A DNA stretch of 64,000 bases from Zygaena filipendulae. Lineage: Eukaryota; Arthropoda; Insecta; Lepidoptera; Zygaenidae. The notes beneath the pieces were generated by a model that made no database searches, was not told the origin of the DNA, and was given only the letters and a program-made list of their open reading frames with translations. The translations under genes and the position numbers were made by a program. The stretch spans positions 11,671,001 through 11,735,000 of the forward strand of contig OU015652.1 of NCBI GenBank assembly GCA_907165275.2. The letters are read 5' to 3'. Positions 23,707 to 33,674 of this stretch are shown here, in pieces. Positions within the stretch are counted from its first letter, which is position 1. The number at the start of each line of letters is the position of its first letter.

Positions 23707-25362
23707 TTATTCTGGTGATTGCAAATACAATTTCTTAGACAAACTCGATTTATATTCAGGCACTTGATTGATTCTTAATGTCTTACTAACATTTTCAATC
23801 ATATTGTTTACATGGGTACACAAATCAGAGAATTGTTCAAGTTTCGCTTTTTTCATAATAACTTTGCAAAGTATATGAATAAATATAGATCCACTCTGAC
23901 CGTATCTATAAGCCATTAGTTCTGGGGCTGTGGCCCAATAAATAAAAAATTGAGACTTTTTCACATGAAAGTTAAAGTTAGATATTGGTGCATCAGCTAT
24001 CAATTTAAGTGCTTTGTTTTCATTTGAAATACTATCTTGGCATGCCTGTATAATGAGAACTTTTGGTATATTATGAATGGGTTTAGCATATTTTGAATCT
24101 AATAAGTTCTGTATATCATCAATACTAACTTTTACAGAGTCTGCTGCATATATATGACCTCGTACTCCATGTGATAAAATACACAACATGAAGACACTGT
24201 CATCTTCTTTTACCTCATTGCCAACAATATCTTTAATGCACTGCAGCATTTCTTCAGATTCTAAATTGTCATGAATAATAACTTTGTAATTGAGTGTTTC
24301 CATTGTTTTTCTTAAGATTTCTTTGTCTCTGCTTGAGCCACATCTATTGGTCAATGGTTGTTCTTCATAATCAATACTCTCTTTTGAGAGATGAAACTCT
24401 TCTTGATTAATAATATAACATATACCTGGACGTTCTTTGTTTTTTATGGGATAAACATCTTTATTCACTTTTTTAGTGGTGTCTGATTCCAAATTACTAA
24501 CATCATCGTCCATATGTTCCCTGATAATATTGAAAATCTCATCCATAACATTACTATTTTTAAACTCCATACTATCTTCATCCTCCTGTGTGGAATCATC
24601 TACAGATACAGCTTGTAGTTGTGTTACTGTTTCTTTTTCAAGTTTTTCCTCTTTGCTATTGTTAATCTTTTTCATTTCTAGCTCTCTAAGATCAAAAGCA
24701 AATTTTTTTAAAGATGGAAACTTTTCTATTATTTTAAGAAAAGTTTCCAAATTTAGCCCACCGGAATTTTTAGAACTAAGTGTGATGAAATCCTTGTTCA
24801 CTGCATTTATGTTAATAATTTTCTGTGACATTAACTCAAGGAGTACTAATTCAAAAGACTCATACTCAGTTGTCTTTAGTTGATATGTGTTCAAGGTTTT
24901 TTTTAATTTATTTAATTTCTCACAGTCAATATTTTCACAAAGTTTATACAAAACTTTCTTTATTGGATTAATATAGAAATCAGCATGTAAATCTGTTAAA
25001 AATCGTTCTTTTACTTCAGTGACATCTAAGCCCAAGTTACGTACTACACCATACAACTGACAAACAACAAGAGCTTCTAAAAACTCATCCCTCCAAGTAG
25101 GACGAGACTGTGCATGCATTGCCCAGTCATAGAGTAAATTCATATTATTACCATCAATATCTTTCGATACTCTTTGATAAATAATAAGTCTTTGCAATGC
25201 TGTGTCAGGCACATTATATAGAAGAAAGACAAGCGAAATAATATCATACGGGTCCAGTGTCTTCTCCAGTTGTTGTATCCTATCTACAGTGATGGTGTCA
25301 TGTTTTCTTGCAATTTGATCAGATCCAGTTATTGCATCAGAATGCAGTGTCTTCCGGGACAT
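23707..25362 (-). CDS. Dredd: Dredd, caspase-8-like initiator caspase
   Basis: Cysteine protease of the IMD antibacterial pathway, expected to act with FADD and to cleave IMD and Relish in the cytoplasm. It is a single uninterrupted 551-residue frame, similar in length to known insect Dredd proteins. The N-terminal half is helical, with two probable death-effector domains (about 28-110 and 115-225; the second has the RFLTDLHADFYINPIKKVLYK pattern). An acidic and lysine-rich linker (about 228-305) follows, then the caspase domain. Catalytic His398 sits in LSHGVRG, Cys441 in QACQD, and Arg340 in NRCGSSRDKE is the likely P1-Asp-binding residue. The small subunit contains YWATAPELMAYRYGQSGS. A likely inter-subunit cleavage point is Asp457 in LIAD. 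The pentapeptide departs from QACRG/QACQG in its last residue, as insect Dredd proteins do. An intronless caspase next to repeats could be a retrocopy, but the frame is intact and long. Confidence 0.9.
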   Translation of the reverse strand: MSRKTLHSDAITGSDQIARKHDTITVDRIQQLEKTLDPYDIISLVFLLYNVPDTALQRLIIYQRVSKDIDGNNMNLLYDWAMHAQSRPTWRDEFLEALVVCQLYGVVRNLGLDVTEVKERFLTDLHADFYINPIKKVLYKLCENIDCEKLNKLKKTLNTYQLKTTEYESFELVLLELMSQKIININAVNKDFITLSSKNSGGLNLETFLKIIEKFPSLKKFAFDLRELEMKKINNSKEEKLEKETVTQLQAVSVDDSTQEDEDSMEFKNSNVMDEIFNIIREHMDDDVSNLESDTTKKVNKDVYPIKNKERPGICYIINQEEFHLSKESIDYEEQPLTNRCGSSRDKEILRKTMETLNYKVIIHDNLESEEMLQCIKDIVGNEVKEDDSVFMLCILSHGVRGHIYAADSVKVSIDDIQNLLDSKYAKPIHNIPKVLIIQACQDSISNENKALKLIADAPISNFNFHVKKSQFFIYWATAPELMAYRYGQSGSIFIHILCKVIMKKAKLEQFSDLCTHVNNMIENVSKTLRINQVPEYKSSLSKKLYLQSPE

Positions 25363-26040
25363 TGTACTGAATCAGTTACCAATTATCGGGAAACACCTAT
25401 ATATTTCTAATTCACACAACTAGCTTCTAATTCGAAATAACACTTATTTTTTTTTTACTCTTCGGGAACAATAAGTGGGACGTAGTTACATAGTCACCTA
25501 CTGAGACAATTACGTTAACAGTGATTAAATTACCTATTCTCTTTGTTACTGATGTATGTAGGAAACTAGGAACTTGCAACTTGCGTACCGGGAGAGACAA
25601 GGAAATGAACGAGAAATTACGTAGGTATAAAAATATGTGTTTGCAAAACTTCGCAGCCACAAATTAATAAGACTTATTTCGCAGCTCAACTCGTTTTTTT
25701 TTTTTTATGGCAATTGTCATTAATGACATTGTTGCCAGTGTCGCGTTAATTTAATTTGCAAAAAGAATTTAAAATGAACGAGCGAAAATTTTGGGCGTTC
25801 GTTGTAATAAGAATAGTGAAATGGGATGAACTATGTACAATGGAACAAGACAGAAATTATATACTTATACACTTATACTTAAATAAATAAGAGAATATGA
25901 ACGAATAATAAGTCATAATTTAATGTCGTCAAAATTACTTTTAACGACATTAAAGTTACGAAAGTCTACTAGGATTTTATAAATTCAAAAGTACTTTGTG
26001 TTATCCGCAGTGTCAACTGTCAACTTTTGAACTTAGTACT
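25363..26040. other. Dredd upstream region
   Basis: No further exon recognised. It holds a T-run (25694-25706), an inverted pair GTCGTCAAAATTACTTTTAA / TTAACGACATTAAAG near 25924-25955, and one copy of the dispersed motif CACAAATTAATAAGACTTAT (25658-25677). The latter is identical to a stretch in the 5' UTR of the retrotransposon at 33.0 kb. Confidence 0.5.
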
Positions 26041-26740
26041 GGTGTGCGTTCCGTGGGTTTGGGCGCAGTTGTTCGGTTAAAATTTCACTCGTTTGAGTTG
26101 CAACCAAGCCATAGAACGATCGAGTTGTTTTTATAACCTCAAAATATTTGAAATTTCAGGCGCCATTTGTTTTCTCTCAACTCACATGGCACTGTTTGGA
26201 TGTTCCACTCTGAGCCACAGAACGGGTGAAACTACGCTCTACGCAGAGCGCGCTCGAGCACGTTTGAGTGCATTCGTGCGAAGCCACGGAACGCAGACCT
26301 GAGGCCAGAGGCGCGTTCTGTGGATTCGCTCGAACGCGCTCGATACCCGGTCTGTGGCTTGGTGAAATTTTACTCTGACAACTGTCAGAGCGTAGTTTCA
26401 CCCGTTCCGTGGCTCAGAGTGCTTGTTTGGTTGCTGAACCAAACAACCATCTCCGAAGCAGGTTGATTTTCACTCTGACAGCTATGTATTGTTTAAGAAG
26501 TGTCAAAGTTTGCGCCAAAAACCGGATTCGTTGAAAAATAAATTAATCGGAGTTCTTACGAACAAAGGGGAGGTGTCGTAGTCACAAAAAGTTCATAATT
26601 GGATGTAAAACAGTCTTATTTGCAATGTGAGTTGAGAGAAAACAAATGGCACCTGAAATTTCAAATATTTTGAGGTTATAAATACAACTCGATCGTTCTG
26701 TGGCTTGGTTGCAACTCAAACGAGTGAAAGAACAATGGCA
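26041..26740. mobile_element. Nested foldback repeat
   Basis: Outer arms of about 105 bp (about 26085-26190 and 26625-26735) share CGTTTGAGTTGCAACCAAGCC, CGATCGAGTTG, TATAACCTCAAAATATTTGA and GTTTTCTCTCAACTCACA. An inner pair (about 26200-26240 and 26380-26420) shares CACTCTGAGCCACRGAACGG and GTGAAACTACGCTCT. The left border word GGTGTGCGTTCCGTGGGTTT (26041 onward) reappears inverted at 38215-38258, so this may be the left part of an older element split by the insertions that follow. No coding frame. Confidence 0.7.
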
Positions 26741-27661
26741 AAATTTCTATAGGAGCTGGACTTGACTTTTATTTTTCATGTCCCAAAATAAAATATAGTT
26801 AGATTGATTTGTTTTTATGTTGTAAATACCATCCCGTTTAAAAATCATATCTAAATAGCCACGATTTTTTAATATAACATCAACAATACATTTGAGGTTA
26901 GAATCAACAACTACCTTTTACCCGACCTAAAAGTGTAGTTAGCAAAGAAATAAGTATAGAAATAATTTAGTTAGCGATAGCGATAGTTACGAGTGGTAGT
27001 TATCAGTCCGAAAAAATGCCTAGGTCAAAACGACAAAGGAAATCCAAAATAGAAAAGCAAGTGAAGAGAGATGCGTGCGTGATTGCCGGGTGTCATGTCA
27101 ATTGTCAATTAAAAAAAAATAATAAAATAACAATGACAATCACTGGCGCGGTTCGATGACCACAGATTAAATAACTTGTCGAGGACAAATGACGTTCCGT
27201 TGTACGCAATTGAACAAAATGCTTATACTTACTATGAACCTACATAATTATTTTTTATGACAAGAATGCACACACAGTTGTTGATTTGATGCCTACATAC
27301 TTATCGAGTAAAACTATTCAGAAAAACGTGAATAATTATAGTCTTTGAATACTAAGTAATTTCATACGCGAAATGAATCGTCAAAAGGTGCGTTCTGAAA
27401 CCACATACATGGATGTCGTAGAGTACAAAAACAAAAATAAATTGATATCTTTTTTTTGTGGCTACTTTTTTTTTTTTTTTTTTTTTCTCTTTATTTATTG
27501 AGCTTAATCACATTATGCGATTATGCCGCTCAGTAGGCAAAATCACTAGTTTAATGAGGTTACAATAATTATGTATAACAAACAGAGTAGGATAATGTCG
27601 GTGTTACAATAATTAATTAATCAATAAGTCTGTATCTACCACCGTAAGTGTAAACTCACTA

Positions 27662-30600
27662 CTACGGTGGAGATATACATTGCATGCCTATTTTATACAG
27701 TTCGTATAAAAGTTTTGCTTCCTCCGAAAGCGGACTTGCCAGAATACTGTTACAATTGCCCATTTGTACACAATTTAGGGAAATACTTCTCCGAAAAGCT
27801 TCGTTACGTTTACACTCCATAAGTATGTGATAAATGTCCTCCGGGACTCCACAGTCGGGACAATTTGGGGATAAAACCTTACCCATTAAAAATGCAAATT
27901 TTTTCGTGGGCACATGTCCGGAACGAAGCTTTAAGGCTATCACCATGTCTGTTCTATTCAATTTATTATTGTCTATCCAGGGTATGTTAGCAGGTTGTGG
28001 TTGGATCGTCTTGTACCAAATCCCTTTCTCCTTGGAACGCTGGTCAAAATATTCGCGCCACAAATCATAACACAGTTTTTTAATTATGTGAATACAATCT
28101 AAATAAAATGGAAGGATATCATAAATTATACCATCATCAACGGCTTGTCGAGCAAATGAATCCACTTTGTTGTTATCTCCAATGTTACAATGAGAAGGGA
28201 TCCATTGAAGTTTAATACACTTACCTTCTAGCTTAAGTTCTAAAATAATTTTAAGTATGGAGTAGGCAATCGGTGTGCCTCGGACAACCGAGGTGCACCG
28301 AGCCAAGTGTTGAAGCGCGCTGCGACAATCAGTGAAGATCACAAATTTGTCATAATTTATCGATTTTATATATGCCAAAGCTTCACAAATTGCAATAAGC
28401 TCAGCATTCATAATGCATACATCATTGCTTATTTTAAATTTCATAGGTAATTCCAGTAGAGAGTCAAAAAAAGCAGCTCCGGTCGAACCTCCGTCCTTAG
28501 AACCGTCAGTGTATATTGTATAATAGTGACCATATTCTTCGTTGATGTACTCTTCACATACCCTTTTAAGATACACGGGATTATAGTGACGTTTTGCTTT
28601 TGTAACGGGGTCTATATCAATGTATATAATGTGCGTCAAGTCCAAACTACTTACCCATGTGTTCATAGCAAACATATCCAGCACCCGGCTAGAGTAGATG
28701 CGGAGTCTGTTCAGGGATTCGTGAATATCCAGTAACAGGGGTTTCTTTTTATCTAGGAAATACCTGCCATCTCTATACTGAAGCAGATCTTGTAGGATCT
28801 TTATTGTTACATTATTTTCTATGGATCTACATTTAAGCCAGAATTTGCTACCCAAAAACCGTCTGCGAACATTCAGTGGAGGAATACATAATTCACTCTC
28901 CATTACATGGATTGGGGTGGTTTTGATAAAACCTCCAACAATTCTTAAGCCTTGATTTTGAACTTTGTCTATTTTGTACAAATGAGTTTTATAGCTATGA
29001 TCGTAGAGAAAGCTACCATAATCGATTCTACTCCTTATAATAGCTATATATATTCTTCTTAAATGTTTAGGGTGCACTCCCCATCCAGAGCCAGCCAATA
29101 CCTTAAAAACATTTAAGTACTTAGATATTCTACCAGTTAACTCATTGATGTGTTTTTTCCACTTCAATGATCGATCCAACCACATCCCCAGATATTTTAC
29201 AGTGTCAGTCAGTTCCAGAGGAATATTATCAATAGTTAGATCTATAGGGTGTCGATTAATGCCTTTTTTAAATATACATACTTTGCTCTTTGCTGGTGAT
29301 ATATCTAAAGCTAACTCCGCTAGTAATCGTGAAAAACAGTTCAAAGCTTGCTGCATGACACTAGAACCTTTTTCAATAGTTTTACACGATGTGTAAAGCA
29401 CGTAGTCGTCTGCATACTGCGAGATTGTAACGTTTCTAATAGATTTACTAATGTTGATAGTTGCTACGTTAAATAGTAAAGGAGAAAGTGGATCACCCTG
29501 GGCGATTCCTCGAGCTGTGCTTCTACATATACACTCGTTGTTCAATTGAATATTTAAAAAGCGCTCCTGTAAAAATGACCACAGGTAGAGGCAGATTCTC
29601 GATCCGATGCCTAGTTGGTCTAGTATACGGAGTAATGCATTTATATCTATATTGTTATAGGCGTTATTTATATCTATGAAACAGCCAATGGTCATTTGAT
29701 CTTTAGCAAACCCGAGATGGATTCTAGTTATAAGATTGCTTAAATTATCGAATGTAGATTTTGTCTTTCTGAATCCCGTAGTTTCTTCGTGCAACATATT
29801 ATTTTTTTCTAAATACCACTCAAGTCTATTGTTAATGATAGAGTGAAATATTTTGCAAAGGCAAGAGATCAGTGAGATTGGACGAAGAGCTGATTCACAC
29901 GATGGATCGCGACCGGGTTTCGGGATAGGAACTACACGTATATTGCGCCATTGATGAGGTATCTCACCAAACTTTAAAACTTTATTATATATTTTCAATA
30001 GTGTCCCTTTACCGGAATCAGGCAAATTGTGGATCATTGAATAAGAAATGTTATCGTATCCTGGGGCAGTATCTTTTGATTTTATACATCTCAGTAGTTC
30101 ATGTTTGTTAATGGGGGATTCTAATTGCGCGTTGTATGAGCTAAAAATTGGTGGTTTTGGGCAGACATAATCCGGAGTTAAGTTACGCAAAAGTTTATTA
30201 GCCATTATCTCATCTACATGCCAACTGGCGGCTTTATACCCTTTTAACCACTTCATCTTCTGCCACATATCACTTAGTGTTGTTGATTCATTGATCGAGG
30301 AGCATAACTGGAACCATGCCTCGCTTTTAGCTTTTCTCATCAAGCGTTGACTATTACCTATCTTGTTTTGTAAAATAGTAAGGTTACCTGGGGTGGGGTT
30401 TTTTCTAAAGAATTTCAATGCTAAACGTCGTTCAGCTACCGCTTTTGACAGTTCAGGTTTCCAATAAGGCTTAGGGGTAAACTTTTGAGTAGGGTCTTGG
30501 CTAATTTTGACTAAGGGTATGTGCGCATCAGCTGCATCATTAATGATTTTCATAAATATATCATAACCGGTTTGCAAATCGGGTGGTAGTGTAAAATTTT

Positions 30601-31399
30601 CGACTTTATTATGTATATAATCTGTATACATTGACCAGTTCGCTTTTTTAAAGTTTCTTTTTTTTAAGAATCGGGGACAAATATTTTGGAATGACATAGA
30701 AATTTTAATTACAAGGTGGTCACTGCCTAATGTTTCATTCATAACGGTCCAGTCAAAGTGTAGTGCTATGTCTGCTGACACTGCTGAAATATCTGGGGAA
30801 GTCTCCTGTAGTACACCACTTACTAACTTAGAACGAGTGGCGCTCCCATCGTTAAGAATAGCGTAGTTATTCTCCATTATTGAGTCGAAAATCTGGATCC
30901 CTCTTAGGTCAGTCTTGCACGACCAACTCGAATGGTGGCCATTAAAATCACCAAGAATCAGAGTTTTTGATGTGTAAATGGAAAACAATTCATTCCAGTC
31001 TCCTGGAGCGGTTCGTATGGAGGGGGGGCAATAAACAGAGATAATGTTATCAATATATTTACAGTTGAAAACTTTAACTTGGATTAATTCTATGCCTGAA
31101 TTTAAGTGTCTACTTGAACTTAGTTGTGCTTTGATGGACTTGTGCGTTACGATTGCCACACCTCCATACGAGTCATCCCTATCTTGTCTAAATATATTGT
31201 ATCCATTTATTTTAAAGTCATTTACACCAGGCCCTGACTCCAGCCAGGTTTCACTTAATACTACTATATGAACCTTTTCTTGTGAGAGTAATTGTTCTAA
31301 TGCTACAAGTTTAGGCTTAACACTTTGTGCGTTCCATTGCAGAATTATTATTTTAGAATCCTTAACCGTATCTATTTTAACTTTTAGCTTAAATTGAGT
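27662..31399 (-). CDS. Retrotransposon ORF2: endonuclease, reverse transcriptase, RNase H
   Basis: Open frame of up to 1245 residues. Order: APE-type endonuclease (LQWNAQSVKPKLVALEQLL, SETW, LGDFNGHHSSW, SDHLVI), reverse transcriptase (PGYDNISYSMIHNLP, IPKPGRDPSCESALRPISLI, GIAQGDPLSPLLFN, catalytic YADDYVLY), RNase H (YTDGSKDGG, NAELIAICEALAYI, FTDCRSALQHL, WIPSHCNIGDNNKVDSFAR) and a C-terminal CCHC-like CPDCGVPEDIYHILMEC. The frame opens at 31399, after an in-frame TAA, and overlaps the end of ORF1 by 16 nt in another phase. There is no ATG before the endonuclease; the first in-frame Met lies well inside it (SIMENN). The start given is therefore the open-frame limit. Translation may depend on reinitiation after ORF1 or on a non-AUG codon. 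No frameshift or stop breaks the frame. Confidence 0.92.
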   Translation of the reverse strand, partial: TQFKLKVKIDTVKDSKIIILQWNAQSVKPKLVALEQLLSQEKVHIVVLSETWLESGPGVNDFKINGYNIFRQDRDDSYGGVAIVTHKSIKAQLSSSRHLNSGIELIQVKVFNCKYIDNIISVYCPPSIRTAPGDWNELFSIYTSKTLILGDFNGHHSSWSCKTDLRGIQIFDSIMENNYAILNDGSATRSKLVSGVLQETSPDISAVSADIALHFDWTVMNETLGSDHLVIKISMSFQNICPRFLKKRNFKKANWSMYTDYIHNKVENFTLPPDLQTGYDIFMKIINDAADAHIPLVKISQDPTQKFTPKPYWKPELSKAVAERRLALKFFRKNPTPGNLTILQNKIGNSQRLMRKAKSEAWFQLCSSINESTTLSDMWQKMKWLKGYKAASWHVDEIMANKLLRNLTPDYVCPKPPIFSSYNAQLESPINKHELLRCIKSKDTAPGYDNISYSMIHNLPDSGKGTLLKIYNKVLKFGEIPHQWRNIRVVPIPKPGRDPSCESALRPISLISCLCKIFHSIINNRLEWYLEKNNMLHEETTGFRKTKSTFDNLSNLITRIHLGFAKDQMTIGCFIDINNAYNNIDINALLRILDQLGIGSRICLYLWSFLQERFLNIQLNNECICRSTARGIAQGDPLSPLLFNVATINISKSIRNVTISQYADDYVLYTSCKTIEKGSSVMQQALNCFSRLLAELALDISPAKSKVCIFKKGINRHPIDLTIDNIPLELTDTVKYLGMWLDRSLKWKKHINELTGRISKYLNVFKVLAGSGWGVHPKHLRRIYIAIIRSRIDYGSFLYDHSYKTHLYKIDKVQNQGLRIVGGFIKTTPIHVMESELCIPPLNVRRRFLGSKFWLKCRSIENNVTIKILQDLLQYRDGRYFLDKKKPLLLDIHESLNRLRIYSSRVLDMFAMNTWVSSLDLTHIIYIDIDPVTKAKRHYNPVYLKRVCEEYINEEYGHYYTIYTDGSKDGGSTGAAFFDSLLELPMKFKISNDVCIMNAELIAICEALAYIKSINYDKFVIFTDCRSALQHLARCTSVVRGTPIAYSILKIILELKLEGKCIKLQWIPSHCNIGDNNKVDSFARQAVDDGIIYDILPFYLDCIHIIKKLCYDLWREYFDQRSKEKGIWYKTIQPQPANIPWIDNNKLNRTDMVIALKLRSGHVPTKKFAFLMGKVLSPNCPDCGVPEDIYHILMECKRNEAFRRSISLNCVQMGNCNSILASPLSEEAKLLYELYKIGMQCISPP

Positions 31400-32892
31400 T
31401 TAAAAGGCAATTCACAAATATACTGCATCACACTGGTTGTAATCCATTCCAAGCATATAGAAATTCCGTGTTTAATCTTACCGGTAGTATCTTCGTATTC
31501 ATCAGAAAACATTATAGCCTTCAGTTTCTTGAGTAATTGGACAAATGTTACACGAATTCTCCTCTTGTCTCTTTCAGTATTATCTTGATCTTTTGTTGCC
31601 TCATAGGTAAATTGGTTATCCGATGTGTTACTAGACATGTCCCAGCCATCGGTTGGTTGAGTCAATTTTTTAGTTTTCTTCTTCTTCTTCTTCTTATCTA
31701 TATCTTCTAAAACTTTGTCAGACTTTTTTTTTTGCAACATGGATTGGGCATTATTGTTAGCATTCTCCAATAAAGGTGATCTCAGCACCGTGGCATATGT
31801 AGGTCTGTTTCGATTTTGAGTTTGCGTACATTCAGGGACTCTTGAAGATAAGGTCTCTCGCTCAATCTCTCTCTCTCTTTCGACTCTCAGGCCTAATTGT
31901 GATTCCGGAGCTGTAGTAATTATATCTGTTTCACCACTTTCACCTATTAGAGGGACGTACATCATCATGGCTTTTCTGTAAGATGTGTTAAATTCTGCCA
32001 TTATTTCTCGTACCCGTTTTTCTTTTTGGAACTGCGGACATATTCTATCTAATGCGTGGTGGTTTCCAGTACAGTTCACACATTTAAAAACTGTCACTTC
32101 GCAATTTGCATGCTTTTTGGTACACTTTGGGCAGATTTCTTTTTTAGTCGGGCACATTCTAATTGTGTGACCAAATCTCCAACATCTTGAGCATTGTGTT
32201 ACCGGGAAAACATAGGGTTCCACTTTAACCTTCATTCCATAAATGGTAATGTATGATGGGAGGGAGGGCCCACTAAAACCTAATCTAACTGTCTCGCTTT
32301 CTATCCATCCAGCCCCATCCGCACTCCTTCGTTTAAGACGTTTTACCGCCACGAGTTCACATGGACTCGATATAACTTCTAATATCTCTTTTTCACTTAG
32401 GTTTAGTTCTATGTTTCTGATAGTACCATAGGAAATACCTACTTCCAGAGGTCGTTGGATTCTCCAACCTAATTGTTGCAACTCTTGACATGAAATTAAC
32501 CGGTCTATATTTATATCACTATCAAAGTGTACTACAATTTTGTATGGATTTATGTATCGAACTCTTGTAATATCCGTAATATTGTGTGAGCTAAACAGCT
32601 TTGCTAAGGCAAATTGTTTTGGTAACTTTTCGGAGCTAGTTATAATTAATTCAATTTTTGTCTTACTTCTTTTGCCATCTCTTCCAACTGTTATCCATGT
32701 TTCATTCTCATCATCACCTCTCCCTCTTTTATTAGGTCTATCATTAGCTTGGTTCGCATTTTCTTCATTAAATTGAACATCCATCGAAGTCTCATACAGA
32801 ATTTGTTCCGTACTTAGGTTAGATTGGTCGTCGTTATTGTTAATAAGCGGGTTGGCAACTACATCATCATCCGGACTTATACCGTCCTCCAT
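31384..32892 (-). CDS. Retrotransposon ORF1: gag-like RNA-binding protein
   Basis: A 502-residue frame upstream of ORF2 on the same strand. The middle holds three zinc knuckles in a row: CSRCWRFGHTIRMC (CX2CX4HX4C), CPKCTKKHANC (CX2CX3HX2C) and CVNCTGNHHALDRIC (CX2CX3HX6C), the usual ORF1 arrangement in I, Jockey and R1-type elements. Ahead of them is a probable RRM-like region with TITVGRDGKRSK-type and KVEPYVFPVTQ segments. Near residue 400 is a lysine run ([10 protein letters not shown]). The start is the ATG that follows the 5' UTR. The protein is expected to coat element RNA and assist reverse transcription. It ends with TAA at 31386-31384, inside the open part of ORF2. Confidence 0.9.
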   Translation of the reverse strand: MEDGISPDDDVVANPLINNNDDQSNLSTEQILYETSMDVQFNEENANQANDRPNKRGRGDDENETWITVGRDGKRSKTKIELIITSSEKLPKQFALAKLFSSHNITDITRVRYINPYKIVVHFDSDINIDRLISCQELQQLGWRIQRPLEVGISYGTIRNIELNLSEKEILEVISSPCELVAVKRLKRRSADGAGWIESETVRLGFSGPSLPSYITIYGMKVKVEPYVFPVTQCSRCWRFGHTIRMCPTKKEICPKCTKKHANCEVTVFKCVNCTGNHHALDRICPQFQKEKRVREIMAEFNTSYRKAMMMYVPLIGESGETDIITTAPESQLGLRVEREREIERETLSSRVPECTQTQNRNRPTYATVLRSPLLENANNNAQSMLQKKKSDKVLEDIDKKKKKKKTKKLTQPTDGWDMSSNTSDNQFTYEATKDQDNTERDKRRIRVTFVQLLKKLKAIMFSDEYEDTTGKIKHGISICLEWITTSVMQYICELPFKLNLS

Positions 32893-33674
32893 GATGAATA
32901 GAGCACACTATTGTATGCACGCACGAAGCAGCATCGCACGTGCAACGCAAAGTAGTGGACTTTTTTTTTCTAATGAATAAACCGGTTATCGTAGACCATA
33001 AGTCTTATTAATTTGTGTCGTAGACACTGACACGAGTGCACTCAACACCGTATCCCGAGTGGAACTGGTGGCTACTTATGCCCGGTTCCTATAACTTACA
33101 AGCATCCGTACGTAAAAACTACCGGTCGGTTGAACGTTACCGTTACCGATGACTATGGGAGTGTTTCACAATGCGCTTACGTCGCCTGTCGGTAACGAGG
33201 ATCCGTTAGTAACGTGCCTACCGATGGTCCTCTCTGCGTTTCGTTATTTTAAAACCTATATAATAAAGTGGGTGAGATAAAGAAGATTATATTCAGAATA
33301 TGGTGGATTATTTCAATTAAAATCTATAATAGATATAATTTTGTGCAAAATTATGGTTGGTTCTTATATTTTGAACTAAAATTTTATGTATTAAACGTAA
33401 TTGCTGTTTTATGCTTAAGTCAAAACGAAAACGAAACGCTCCAATCAAGGATTTGAAATGACAGCTGACAGAATAGGAAAATAGAGACGTTTTTTTCGAA
33501 TGAACTACCACGGAACACCACACACACTCCACGCTTGTAGAGTATTGTACCACGCGGCACGCAGCGAAAAACGTCTTCGTCTTGTTTAATTGTTACACAT
33601 AAAACGTAGTGATTACCTTCTCTCTGGTTACACAAGTATTTTGGCAAAAGTGATTCAAAACAACAGCAAGTGCA

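Larger units (their letters stand above)
27466..33067 (-). mobile_element. I-group non-LTR retrotransposon, about 5.6 kb, near full length
   Basis: On the minus strand: 5' end at 33067 starting CAGTTCCACTC, a 175-nt 5' UTR, ORF1 (gag-like), ORF2 (endonuclease, reverse transcriptase, RNase H), a 3' UTR of about 175 nt and a poly(A) tail seen as 21 T at 27466-27486. A direct repeat GTGGCTACTT flanks it (27458-27467, sharing its last two T with the tail, and 33068-33077) as the target-site duplication. Two CCHC-bearing ORFs, an APE endonuclease and an RNase H domain place it in the I group (I/Nimb/Outcast-like). Both ORFs are open, so this looks like a young copy. Confidence 0.93.

Noticed and set aside
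24476..24883. 135-codon plus-strand frame within Dredd
   Set aside because: Antisense shadow, Ser/Leu-rich, with no features of its own.
31384..31420. Programmed -1 frameshift (TTTTAAAC context) joining ORF1 to ORF2
   Set aside because: The TTTAAAC heptamer is not in the ORF1 phase needed, and an in-frame TAA in the ORF2 frame lies at 31402-31400.
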